Source: an uncultured Balneola sp.
Lineage (GTDB): Bacteria; Bacteroidota; Rhodothermia; Balneolales; Balneolaceae
DNA length: 64,000 bases
NCBI GenBank assembly: GCA_913058495.1
Contig: CAJXQC010000003.1
Coordinates: forward strand, 176,009-240,008
Direction: 5' to 3'
The number at the start of each line of letters is the position of its first letter. Position 1 is the first letter of the stretch. This document shows positions 35,929 to 43,818 of the stretch, piece after piece. Under the pieces are notes generated by a model that had not been told where the DNA came from, ran no database searches, and saw only the letters and a program-made list of their open reading frames with translations. The translations under genes were made by a program, and so were the position numbers.

Positions 35929-36602
35929 AAATCTCAGTAATTGGAACAGGTAAAACAGGAAGCAAAGTAGTAGAAATGCTGGGCGATAATCTCGCTTATG
36001 CGTTCGATGAATCCAATCCTCCAACACTCGAAAAGCTGAAAGAGAGTGATGCGGTCATAATTTTTGTACCCGGAGATGCTGTAAAAGATATTTTACCGAA
36101 GGTATTAGAATCAGGCATTCCTGCTGCCTGGGGAAGTACTGGGTTTTCCTGGCCGGACGATCTGGAAGATGATGTACAAAAAAAGAAAACCAAATGGGTG
36201 TTGGCTACCAATTTCAGCTTAGGGATGAACATTATTAGAAATGCAATTGAAGCTATTTCAGCGGGATCAGAAATATTAAAAGACCCTGAGTTCAAAATTC
36301 ATGAAGTACATCATGTGCATAAAAAAGATGCTCCAAGTGGTACGGCTCTTTCCTGGAAGGAATGGTTAAATAAAGAAGCTGAAATTACATCAGCAAGAGA
36401 AGGAGATGTGAACGGTATTCATGAGCTGACTGTTTCGACAGCAAACGAGAAAATAACACTAAAACATGATGCTTTAGATCGCGCCCTGTTTGCAGAAGGT
36501 GCAATTTGGGCAGCGGAACAATTGCTCAAAAATAAGAATTTAACTAGTGGTATTTATACCTTTGGGCAATTGTTTGATTTCATCACAAAAAATAATGACT
36601 AA
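35925..36602 (+). CDS. dapB: 4-hydroxy-tetrahydrodipicolinate reductase
   Basis: Reduces the DapA product with NAD(P)H. The N-terminal I-G-T-G-K-T-G-S-K-V is the nucleotide loop, and the signature H-E-V-H-H-V-H-K-K-D-A-P-S-G-T-A with its catalytic histidine and lysine lies near 124-140. At 225 residues it is shorter than the usual 240-270, as in some Bacteroidota relatives. It overlaps lysC by four bases and dapA by eight. Confidence 0.92.
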   Translation: MKISVIGTGKTGSKVVEMLGDNLAYAFDESNPPTLEKLKESDAVIIFVPGDAVKDILPKVLESGIPAAWGSTGFSWPDDLEDDVQKKKTKWVLATNFSLGMNIIRNAIEAISAGSEILKDPEFKIHEVHHVHKKDAPSGTALSWKEWLNKEAEITSAREGDVNGIHELTVSTANEKITLKHDALDRALFAEGAIWAAEQLLKNKNLTSGIYTFGQLFDFITKNND

Positions 36603-37485
36603 ACCAGAATTTCCAGTTTTTACTGCGATGATAACACCTTTCAATGAAGATGGAAGTGTGGACTTTGAAAGCTTTGAGTACCTATTGTTAAAGCAACAAG
36701 AATCTAAGGTTGGTACCTTAGTTCTTGGAAGTACGGGTGAAGGTCTGAATCTAAATGCTCAGGAAAAGAGAGCGATCGTTAAGTTTGCTAAGGAACTGAA
36801 TTTGAATGTACCATTGATGGTGGGAATTGGTGGACATAGTATTCAAGCTCAAAAAGAATTTATTACTTACTGTGATGAAGTTGGTGTCGATTCTCTGCTA
36901 TTGGTGACTCCACTTTATGCAAAACCTGGTAAAGAAGGTCAATTCGAATGGTTTTCAGAATTGCTCTCAGCTACTGAAACCCCATGTATTTTGTATAATG
37001 TGCCTTCCAGAACAGGAGTTAAGTTGCATCCCGAAGTTCCAGCCAGACTTTCTGAAAAGTTCTCACAAGTAGTTGGTGTAAAGGAAGCGAGTGGTAGTGT
37101 AGATGAGTTTAAAGAGTTCAGAAAACATTGTCCAGATCTCGATTTCTATTCCGGAGATGATGCTTTAACAGAAGCATTTGTGAAAGAAGGAGGAGTGGGG
37201 CTTGTTTCGGTGGCTTCCAATGTGTGGCCGGCTCAAACCAGAAAAATGGTAGACTTAATGTTGGGTGGAAATTTTGATGAGCTTTTTGAAGAATGGGAAG
37301 AATCAGCGAATGCACTTTTTTCAGCTTCAAATCCTGTTCCCACGAAAGTGTTGTTACAACATAAGGGCTGGATCACAAATACGAACGTACGATTACCACT
37401 TTCATTAAAAGATTTAACTCATGAAGGTGAAGAGGCTCTTTTAGAAGCAGACAGAAAAATAAATAATTGGTATAGAAAGAAGTGA
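36595..37485 (+). CDS. dapA: 4-hydroxy-tetrahydrodipicolinate synthase
   Basis: Condenses pyruvate with aspartate semialdehyde. About 296 residues from ATG 36595, which starts M-T-K-P-E-F-P-V-F-T-A-M-I-T-P-F; earlier in-frame codons lie inside dapB. The G-S-T-G-E-G loop, the Y-N-V-P-S-R-T-G motif with its tyrosine, and the Schiff-base lysine in V-G-V-K-E-A-S-G are all present. The order dapB-dapA is kept from the pathway operon. Confidence 0.94.
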   Translation: MTKPEFPVFTAMITPFNEDGSVDFESFEYLLLKQQESKVGTLVLGSTGEGLNLNAQEKRAIVKFAKELNLNVPLMVGIGGHSIQAQKEFITYCDEVGVDSLLLVTPLYAKPGKEGQFEWFSELLSATETPCILYNVPSRTGVKLHPEVPARLSEKFSQVVGVKEASGSVDEFKEFRKHCPDLDFYSGDDALTEAFVKEGGVGLVSVASNVWPAQTRKMVDLMLGGNFDELFEEWEESANALFSASNPVPTKVLLQHKGWITNTNVRLPLSLKDLTHEGEEALLEADRKINNWYRKK

Positions 37486-37511
37486 AGAAGTGACATCAAC
37501 GCTACGCGTTT

Positions 37512-37559
37512 AGTAACAGAGTAACAAAGTAGGAGAAACCACTTTGTTACTCTGTTACT
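37512..37559. repeat. Perfect 19-bp inverted repeat between dapA and dapD
   Basis: The left arm AGTAACAGAGTAACAAAGT (37512-37530) and the right arm (37541-37559) are exact reverse complements around a 10-base loop. The arms themselves are built from repeated AGTAACA-like units. There is no T-run, so this is not a standard terminator. In RNA it would form a stable hairpin between two genes of the lysine operon. Confidence 0.8.
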
Positions 37560-37593
37560 TTGCTACTTCTTTCACTCTGCAACTTAAAATAGA

Positions 37594-38340
37594 ATGAACT
37601 ACGAAGAAATTTTAGACAAATTAGAAACAGGCGAACTCAGATCTGCTAATAAAACTGAAAACGGCTGGAAAGCCAATGTGGAAGTTAAAAAAGCGATCTT
37701 AGAATCTTTCAAAAACGGCGAAAATACTTCTTACGAAGGGATTTATGAAGGTTTTGTAGACAAACACAATTTGCCTCCAAGATTTTTTGAACCGGAAGAT
37801 GGAGTTCGTTTAGTGCCGGGTGGCTCTTCGGTTCGACGTGGAGCTTACGTTGCTCCGGGAGTGATCATAATGCCACCGGCTTATGTGAATGTAGGCGCTT
37901 ATGTAGATGAAGGCTCTATGGTGGATAGTCATGCGCTGGTGGGTTCTTGTGCTCAGATCGGAAAGAATGTGCACTTGTCGGCGGGAGTACAAATCGGTGG
38001 AGTTTTGGAACCCGTTGGAATGAATCCTGTGATCATTGAAGACGATTGTTTTATCGGAGCTGGAGTAGTGATAGTGGAAGGGATACTGGTAAAAACAAAA
38101 GCGGTAATTGCTCCGGGAGTTGTGTTGTCTAAATCTATTCCTGTTTATGATTCTGTGAATGAAGAGGTTCGAGAACGCGGTTCAGAAATCCCTGAAGGAG
38201 CAGTAGTAATTCCCGGTTCGAGACCTGTAAATTCTGACTGGGCCAAGAAACAAGGACTAAGCATGGATTGCCCGATTATCGTTAAGTATCGCGATGAAGG
38301 AAGTAATGCTTCGTTAGAATTGGAAGAAGCGCTCAGATAA
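37594..38340 (+). CDS. dapD: Tetrahydrodipicolinate N-succinyltransferase
   Basis: Transfers succinyl from succinyl-CoA in the succinylase branch of diaminopimelate synthesis. 248 residues: a helical N-terminal domain, then left-handed parallel beta-helix hexapeptide repeats from about residue 85 ([24 protein letters not shown]) and the G-G-V-L-E-P loop. It completes the local lysC-dapB-dapA-dapD set and shows that the succinyl route, not the dehydrogenase route, is used. It is followed directly by a terminator. Confidence 0.92.
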   Translation: MNYEEILDKLETGELRSANKTENGWKANVEVKKAILESFKNGENTSYEGIYEGFVDKHNLPPRFFEPEDGVRLVPGGSSVRRGAYVAPGVIIMPPAYVNVGAYVDEGSMVDSHALVGSCAQIGKNVHLSAGVQIGGVLEPVGMNPVIIEDDCFIGAGVVIVEGILVKTKAVIAPGVVLSKSIPVYDSVNEEVRERGSEIPEGAVVIPGSRPVNSDWAKKQGLSMDCPIIVKYRDEGSNASLELEEALR

Positions 38341-38342
38341 AT

Positions 38343-38373
38343 AAAAAAGGAGTTGTTTAACAACTCCTTTTTT
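38343..38373. terminator. Bidirectional rho-independent terminator after dapD
   Basis: AAAAAAGGAGTTG and its reverse complement CAACTCCTTTTTT face each other across TTTAA. The T-run after the stem on each strand lets it end both the lysine operon and the convergent lipoprotein gene at 38399. Confidence 0.88.
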
Positions 38374-38398
38374 AACTAATCAACTAAAGGTTCTTTTT

Positions 38399-39163
38399 TT
38401 AAAGAGGGGTAACTACTCCACCGTCATCGTCGGAGCATTCCACTACGTATTCAAAATAACCCCACCATGCACCTTTTTGGGAAGAAAAGCCTGAACCACC
38501 TGCATAAGCAGTCTCTCCGGCATTAGAATTAGTTGCGATAACTTTGAAATCCGGATCGTCTTCGCCATTATCGTCGTCGTCACCATTATCATTATCACCA
38601 CCATCATCTTCTGAGTCTTCCTCAGTTCCGTTTTGTATAAGAGCAGCATGAGTTGAAATATAAAACTTCCTTCCACAAACCATATTTTCAGATATTGAAA
38701 TTGAATATATGTCTGCATTCAGGTTTTCGGCTGTAAAAGGTGCTCTTCCGGGAGCTGGCCTTTTATTTGGAATCGTACTTTCATCGGTCCATATATAAAT
38801 ATGTACTTCTTTTAAGTCTGCACTGGCATCGGTATTGTAAGTAATGCTTAATTCATCATCGTTATTAGTAACAATAACTTCACCTGCATAAGAGTCCTGA
38901 CCGGCCCAAAGTGAATGGGTGTAAGCTGAATAAGAATTATTTTCATCTTCAGTTACTTGATCCAGTTTTGTTCCGGTTCCGGCATTATTGGAATTGGAAT
39001 TACTATTTGCAGAGGAATGACCCTTTCCTCCTTTCTTAGCAAGCGCATCATCGCTAACAGAAGTTTCTATATTATTATTAGATAGAGAATCTTCCGAACA
39101 GTTTGAAAATGTAACTAATAAGACTGAACATAGAAGAAAATATAGTACCCGTAAATTTTTCAT
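38399..39163 (-). CDS. Acidic low-complexity lipoprotein, hypothetical
   Basis: 254 residues with a lipoprotein signal (L-C-S-V-L-L-V-T-F-S-N-C-S-E-D). A Ser/Asn-rich linker (about 48-64) is followed by a beta-rich domain (about 80-175), then a very acidic Asp/Glu/Asn/Gly stretch near 180-205 that could bind calcium, and a final C-terminal segment. No family was recognised. It is probably on the cell surface or in the periplasm. The gene stands alone. Confidence 0.7.
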   Translation of the reverse strand: MKNLRVLYFLLCSVLLVTFSNCSEDSLSNNNIETSVSDDALAKKGGKGHSSANSNSNSNNAGTGTKLDQVTEDENNSYSAYTHSLWAGQDSYAGEVIVTNNDDELSITYNTDASADLKEVHIYIWTDESTIPNKRPAPGRAPFTAENLNADIYSISISENMVCGRKFYISTHAALIQNGTEEDSEDDGGDNDNGDDDDNGEDDPDFKVIATNSNAGETAYAGGSGFSSQKGAWWGYFEYVVECSDDDGGVVTPL

Positions 39164-39327
39164 TACCTCGAAAATGTATTTAAATTTGTATTTAAAATAG
39201 CTATTAGGACATTTTATAGATAATTAGTATTTGTTAATTTTTATAGATTCAAAGTGCTGACTTCAAAACGATTTCAAAATTTAGATTATAAAAGTTTATT
39301 ACTGAAGTGAATACTTGAAATAGAAAA

Positions 39328-40431
39328 CTAATCAACCCCATTCCACCACTTCTCAAATATTCTGGTTGAATCATCTAAATTTACTTTTTCTCCAATCTGA
39401 GGTGTAAATAAGGAAATAGGATTTTCACTTTCCTGATTTAATTGAGTTACTCTGTTCAAGGGTTCATCCCAAGGATGCATAGCCAGTACATATTTTGAAG
39501 AGTGAACAGGGAAGAGGCGTTTTGCTTTTAGATCGTGAGCAGCTAGTAAAACCTGATCAGGATGCATATGTATTTCTTTCCAGGCGTCGTTGTATTGTCC
39601 GTTATCGAGTATAGCCAAGTCAATAGAATCGAACCGTTTCCCGATCTCTGCAAAGAAATCTCCATAGCCACTATCACCGCCAACATAAATGGTCTGGGAT
39701 TCAGATTCTAACACATAAGAGGCCCATAATGTGTTTTTCCGTTTAAATCCACGTCCTGAGAAATGACGAGTGGGCATGGTATAAATAGAAAAACCCGAAT
39801 CCACTTGTAGCTCACTAAACCAATCCTGCTCAGTGATCTGTTGATCAGAAAATCCCCATTTTTTAAAATGTGATCCAACTCCAAGCCCACAAACCACATT
39901 CTTAATTTTATCTTTTAATCCCGTAATGGTTTTGTGGTCCAAATGATCGTAGTGATCATGACTGATAATCAAATAATCTACTTCAGGAATATCATCGATC
40001 GTATAGATATCTGTCCCCGGAAAAGATTTTACCGTTCCGGGAATGGGAGAGGCATTGCCGCTGAATACAGGATCAACCAGAATCTTTTTTCCATCCATTT
40101 GAATGAAATAAGAAGAGTGTCCGAACCAAACCAATACATTCTCATTTTCCGAAAGAGAGAATAGATCTGTTTTTGAGGATGGAATTTCGTCTTTCGGTTT
40201 AGTTCTCGGATGTTTAACAAAAAGTTGATCATATAAAATGCTGAAATAAGAATGTCCCTCAGAAAGATCGGGTGTATTCTGTAGGTTTTTAAACATCCCT
40301 GTTTCGTAATTTTCCGATTTAGAGATGGTTTCGAGATGTAGGCCGGCCGGTGCTTTCCCAAATTTAGCCTGTCGCATATAGAAAAAAGTAGCAATTACCA
40401 GAACAACTGCTAAAACAAGAAATGTTGTCAT
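39328..40431 (-). CDS. MBL-fold metallo-hydrolase, NAPE-PLD/UlaG-like
   Basis: About 367 residues from ATG 40431; an upstream TTG at 40455 is also open. One N-terminal membrane helix (L-V-L-A-V-V-L-V-I-A-T-F-F-Y) anchors the protein. The metallo-beta-lactamase core has V-W-F-G-H-S-S-Y-F-I, I-S-H-D-H-Y-D-H-L-D as the metal site, and later G-G-D-S-G-Y-G-D-F, H-M-H-P and P-V-H-S-S-K-Y. This arrangement matches the NAPE-PLD-like branch, which includes phosphodiesterases. The substrate is not evident. Confidence 0.8.
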   Translation of the reverse strand: MTTFLVLAVVLVIATFFYMRQAKFGKAPAGLHLETISKSENYETGMFKNLQNTPDLSEGHSYFSILYDQLFVKHPRTKPKDEIPSSKTDLFSLSENENVLVWFGHSSYFIQMDGKKILVDPVFSGNASPIPGTVKSFPGTDIYTIDDIPEVDYLIISHDHYDHLDHKTITGLKDKIKNVVCGLGVGSHFKKWGFSDQQITEQDWFSELQVDSGFSIYTMPTRHFSGRGFKRKNTLWASYVLESESQTIYVGGDSGYGDFFAEIGKRFDSIDLAILDNGQYNDAWKEIHMHPDQVLLAAHDLKAKRLFPVHSSKYVLAMHPWDEPLNRVTQLNQESENPISLFTPQIGEKVNLDDSTRIFEKWWNGVD

Positions 40432-40511
40432 TATATATTTAAGAATTTTTATCAATTGTACCGCTAGGATAAGATGAAGTAGTGAAAGTTCATGAAGTAT
40501 ATATCAAAAAA

Positions 40512-40568
40512 GGTGTTAAGGTGTGACAGTGTTATGGCTGAAGCTTTACATTATCACACCTTAACACC
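40512..40568. repeat. Perfect 15-bp inverted repeat
   Basis: GGTGTTAAGGTGTGA (40512-40526) is matched exactly by its reverse complement at 40554-40568, separated by 27 bases. It sits between the MBL hydrolase gene and the 3' end of the second threonine synthase gene, at the point where a terminator might be expected, but no T-run follows. Confidence 0.7.
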
Positions 40569-40579
40569 CTAGCACTGTA

Positions 40580-42286
40580 CTAAACCGCCAATGCTTTATT
40601 AGCAATCGCCAAACCATTCACAAAAGCCTGTATTAATGCCTCCAAAGTATCCGGAGAAGCAGCTTTTGCTGTAAATTCATGCCCTTCTTTTTCGAGTGTT
40701 AAGGTAACAATAACCAAAGAATCGGTATCAGGGCTTAAAATTTCGACTTCGTGATTAAGAATCTGCAATGCAAGGAATGAATCGGTTTCAGCTTTCATAG
40801 CGGCTAGAACAGCATCCATAGGCCCTACTCCTTGTTCAAGAGAAACGACTTCTTCCCCACCGTTGATTTTCATTTTAACAGCAGCGGCAACCAATCCATG
40901 CTTCCGCATAGTAATTTTATAATCAACAACCTCAACCGGAAATTCCAGATCAGCATCTGTTGTAGAAACCATCGATTTAAGAGCTTTGATCTCAGCTTCT
41001 TTAAGGGTTTTTCCTTTTTTATTGATGCCGTTTACATATTCGGAATAGAGCTTCTCATGATTTTCATCCAGAGTGACGTTACCGGAGAAAAGATCTCTGG
41101 ATTGTCCCCAACTGTTTTTCTGCATATCGGGGAATCCGGATTCTATATATTGCTGAATACGTTCCAGCTTTGGTGAAAGGATAGGAGAGGAAAGGGAATA
41201 TTTAGCAACAATATGAGCTGCTTTCAATCCCGTACCGGTAAGAACAAACAGGCATTTCTTACCTTTAAAGATGTCCAGATTATTTTTAAAGCAAGCTAAA
41301 GGAATTGCACATGCCGGTTCTGTGAAAATTCCTTCCTCCACGGTCATTTCTTTCATGGAAGTCAGTAATTCATTCTCGGTAGCCGTAAAAGCATGTCCAT
41401 TGGTTTCGTTAATGCCTTCCAGTACTTTATAGAAGTCAAAAGGATCGGCAACAGCTACGGCATCAGCCATTGTATTCACCTGATCTTTAATGATCTTTTC
41501 TTTCTTGAAAATACCTTCAACAACCGGAGAACTTTGCTCGGGCTGAACGGCAACGAAGCTTGGAATTTTATCTATTCTTCCGGCTGCTTTTAATTCCACT
41601 AATCCTTTATAAATAGCGGCAAAGTTCGTTCCTGCTCCGATCGGCACAAAGATATAATCATAATCCATTGCACCTTGCTCGATCAGTTCATATGAAAAAG
41701 ATTTTTGGCCTTCCTGCCTGAACACATAATCACCGGCTAAGTAATAATTTCCTGATTTGGCGAATTCCCTACAAAGCAGTTCACAAGTTCTGAAATCGCC
41801 TTTTATTCTGATGATTGTGGCATCGTAAATAGTGGATTGAGCCAGTTTAGCATCCGGAGTTTGTTCAGGAACAAATACAAAACAAGGAATTTTAAAATAG
41901 CATGCATAAGCCGCAACAGATGCTGCCATATTTCCAGTAGAAGCTAAACAAATGGCATTTGCACCTAATTCTATAGCTTTTAAAACTTCTATATAGCTTC
42001 CCCGGTCTTTGAAACAACCCGTAGGATTTTCTAATTCAAGTTTAGCATATATTTCAGCTTCGTATGTTTCTGAAAGTCGTTCCAGTTTCTTTAAAGAAGT
42101 GTAATCTGTTTTCAGCGGATCTGGAATAATATCCTTTAGTGGATATTGAATTTCTTCCCGGGATTCTTTGTAGTCAACGGTTAGCACACCGCCACAGTTA
42201 GTACAGTAGGTGCTTGTGACGCGCTCGTCATTTACTGTATCACAAATAATACATCGAACAGTATAGCCGGAATTAGAACTCTTCAT
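40580..42286 (-). CDS. Threonine synthase fused to a LeuA-type allosteric domain
   Basis: 568 residues in three parts. Residues 1-40 form a zinc ribbon with C12-x-x-C15 and C28-x-x-C31. Residues about 55-380 are the PLP fold of zinc-ribbon-type threonine synthases, with the PLP lysine K93 in N-P-T-G-C-F-K-D-R-G and the A-S-T-G-N-M-A-A-S-V-A loop. After a helical linker (about 385-445), residues 446-568 resemble the 2-isopropylmalate synthase regulatory domain: V-V-D-Y-K-I-T, G-V-G-P-M-D-A-V-L-A-A and the late A-L-I-Q-A-F-V-N-G-L-A. That domain normally binds leucine or, in citramalate synthase, isoleucine. A second threonine synthase lies at 738-2024. The fusion's substrate could differ, for example as a threonine dehydratase-like or other phosphohomoserine enzyme. 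Confidence 0.75.
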   Translation of the reverse strand: MKSSNSGYTVRCIICDTVNDERVTSTYCTNCGGVLTVDYKESREEIQYPLKDIIPDPLKTDYTSLKKLERLSETYEAEIYAKLELENPTGCFKDRGSYIEVLKAIELGANAICLASTGNMAASVAAYACYFKIPCFVFVPEQTPDAKLAQSTIYDATIIRIKGDFRTCELLCREFAKSGNYYLAGDYVFRQEGQKSFSYELIEQGAMDYDYIFVPIGAGTNFAAIYKGLVELKAAGRIDKIPSFVAVQPEQSSPVVEGIFKKEKIIKDQVNTMADAVAVADPFDFYKVLEGINETNGHAFTATENELLTSMKEMTVEEGIFTEPACAIPLACFKNNLDIFKGKKCLFVLTGTGLKAAHIVAKYSLSSPILSPKLERIQQYIESGFPDMQKNSWGQSRDLFSGNVTLDENHEKLYSEYVNGINKKGKTLKEAEIKALKSMVSTTDADLEFPVEVVDYKITMRKHGLVAAAVKMKINGGEEVVSLEQGVGPMDAVLAAMKAETDSFLALQILNHEVEILSPDTDSLVIVTLTLEKEGHEFTAKAASPDTLEALIQAFVNGLAIANKALAV

Positions 42287-42360
42287 GGAAAATAATTTTG
42301 AAATTTATCCAAAATACAAAGCTTTTAAATAGGAATGAAGGATGGAAAATCGCTTTTTTG

Positions 42361-42400
42361 AGCTGTCAGCTGTCAGCTGTCAGCTATCAGCTATCAGCTA
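42361..42400. repeat. Tandem heptamer repeat
   Basis: Three copies of AGCTGTC, two of AGCTATC and a partial sixth unit lie head to tail. The change from G to A is shared by neighbouring units, as expected from slippage. The array overlaps the stop codon of the small acidic gene at 42398. It is far too short and spacer-free to be a CRISPR. Confidence 0.85.
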
Positions 42401-42643
42401 AAGCGGTAATAAAACAATCTCTTCAAAATCAAGATCCAGAATTTCGAAAATAGGAGTAGCTATCTCTTCAATTTCTTCCTCGGGATATTCGTCCAGACCT
42501 TCCAGTTTTACATACAAAGTATCATTGTGGTCATCCACAAAATATTGAACATCCGTGGACTCGAAGCTGTCTTTTAATGTTTTAATTAAAAACTGTAGAT
42601 CTTCTTCAAAAGATTGATGTTCTGTTTCTTCTATATTATTCAT
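42398..42643 (-). CDS. Small acidic protein, hypothetical
   Basis: 81 residues from ATG 42643; a TTG at 42667 would extend it by eight. The protein is strongly acidic and without a signal peptide or membrane segment (for example E-Y-P-E-E-E-I-E-E-I near residue 56). No family was recognised. It is divergent from anmK, and its stop codon lies in a heptamer repeat. Confidence 0.6.
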   Translation of the reverse strand: MNNIEETEHQSFEEDLQFLIKTLKDSFESTDVQYFVDDHNDTLYVKLEGLDEYPEEEIEEIATPIFEILDLDFEEIVLLPL

Positions 42644-42687
42644 GCAGATGGATTTGATTTGAAGCAAAAATACCCCGAGTTTGAGTC

Positions 42688-43809
42688 ATGAACAAGCAAC
42701 TTCTTCGACTAACTGAGATTGCCCAAAAACCTCAGAGAACTATTATTGGGTTAATGTCCGGAACTTCACTAGATGGACTCGATATTGCTATGTGTAAGTT
42801 TAAGTGGAAGAAGCCTCATTTAATGAATTTTAGAACTGTAGAATATTCTGAAGACTTAAGAAAGAGAATCAGAGCTGTTCAGTCTCAGATGCAGGTTAAT
42901 CTTCAGGAAGTCTGTGTTTTGCATACAGAGTTAGCTCACTTATATGCTGAGTTGGTTTTGGAATCTCTAGAAGAATGGGGAGTTGAAGCGCATCAGGTGG
43001 ACTTGATTGCTAGTCATGGCCAAACGATCTATCACCATCCGAATAAAAAGATGAACAGTACGCTTCAGATCGTGGATGGAGATCATATTGCTGAAAAAAC
43101 CGGAATTGTTACCATCTCTGATTTCCGCCAAAAACATGTTGCCAAAGGAGGTGAAGGTGCTCCAATAGCCGGAATTATGGACGAGGCTTTATTCAGGTCG
43201 GAATCAAAACATCGATTATTGTTAAATCTGGGTGGTATTTCAAACTTTACCTGGCTACCAAGTAAGGAAAGTGGTGAGGAGATATTGATCTCAGATATTG
43301 GCCCGGCAAATACGCTCATCAACGAAGCCATGAAAAAGCATTTCAACAAGCATTTTGATGAGGATGGAAAAATTGCTTCAAAAGGAAAAGTACATTCCGG
43401 ATTGATGAAATATTTATTACTGGAACCATTTTTCAGAAAGTCTTTTCCAAAGACAACGGGACAAGAACATTTTAATCTGGATCTGGTGGAAGAATTAATG
43501 ACCGGATTTAAGATCGAGCTGGAACCCGAAGATCTTGTAGCCACACTTACCCATTTAACAGTTCAAAGTATTACACGAGCTTTTGAAGAAGTTATCGGAA
43601 ATACGCCTTTTGAAATGTTTGTATCTGGTGGGGGAGTGCATAACTCAACCGTTATGAATGGACTGAAAGAGAGGCTTGGTAATGCTGAATTCAAAGATTT
43701 TGAAGAATCAGGAATAACTGCAGATTCCAAAGAGGCAGTGTTGATGGCATTTCTTGCAAACGAATGCGTTGTTGGCGGAGAATGGGAGTTGGGGAAGGTT
43801 AGTTTTTAA
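42688..43809 (+). CDS. anmK: Anhydro-N-acetylmuramic acid kinase
   Basis: Phosphorylates and opens 1,6-anhydro-MurNAc released during peptidoglycan recycling, giving MurNAc-6-phosphate. 373 residues, with the ATP-fold signature I-G-L-M-S-G-T-S-L-D-G-L-D near residue 20, S-H-G-Q-T-I-Y-H-H-P near 110, L-N-L-G-G-I-S-N-F-T and the final V-S-G-G-G-V-H-N. No murQ or other recycling gene is next to it. Confidence 0.94.
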   Translation: MNKQLLRLTEIAQKPQRTIIGLMSGTSLDGLDIAMCKFKWKKPHLMNFRTVEYSEDLRKRIRAVQSQMQVNLQEVCVLHTELAHLYAELVLESLEEWGVEAHQVDLIASHGQTIYHHPNKKMNSTLQIVDGDHIAEKTGIVTISDFRQKHVAKGGEGAPIAGIMDEALFRSESKHRLLLNLGGISNFTWLPSKESGEEILISDIGPANTLINEAMKKHFNKHFDEDGKIASKGKVHSGLMKYLLLEPFFRKSFPKTTGQEHFNLDLVEELMTGFKIELEPEDLVATLTHLTVQSITRAFEEVIGNTPFEMFVSGGGVHNSTVMNGLKERLGNAEFKDFEESGITADSKEAVLMAFLANECVVGGEWELGKVSF

Positions 43810-43818
43810 AGGAATACA

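Noticed and set aside
42361..42400. Possible CRISPR array
   Set aside because: The units are 7 bases with no spacers, and no cas genes are present; it is a simple tandem repeat.
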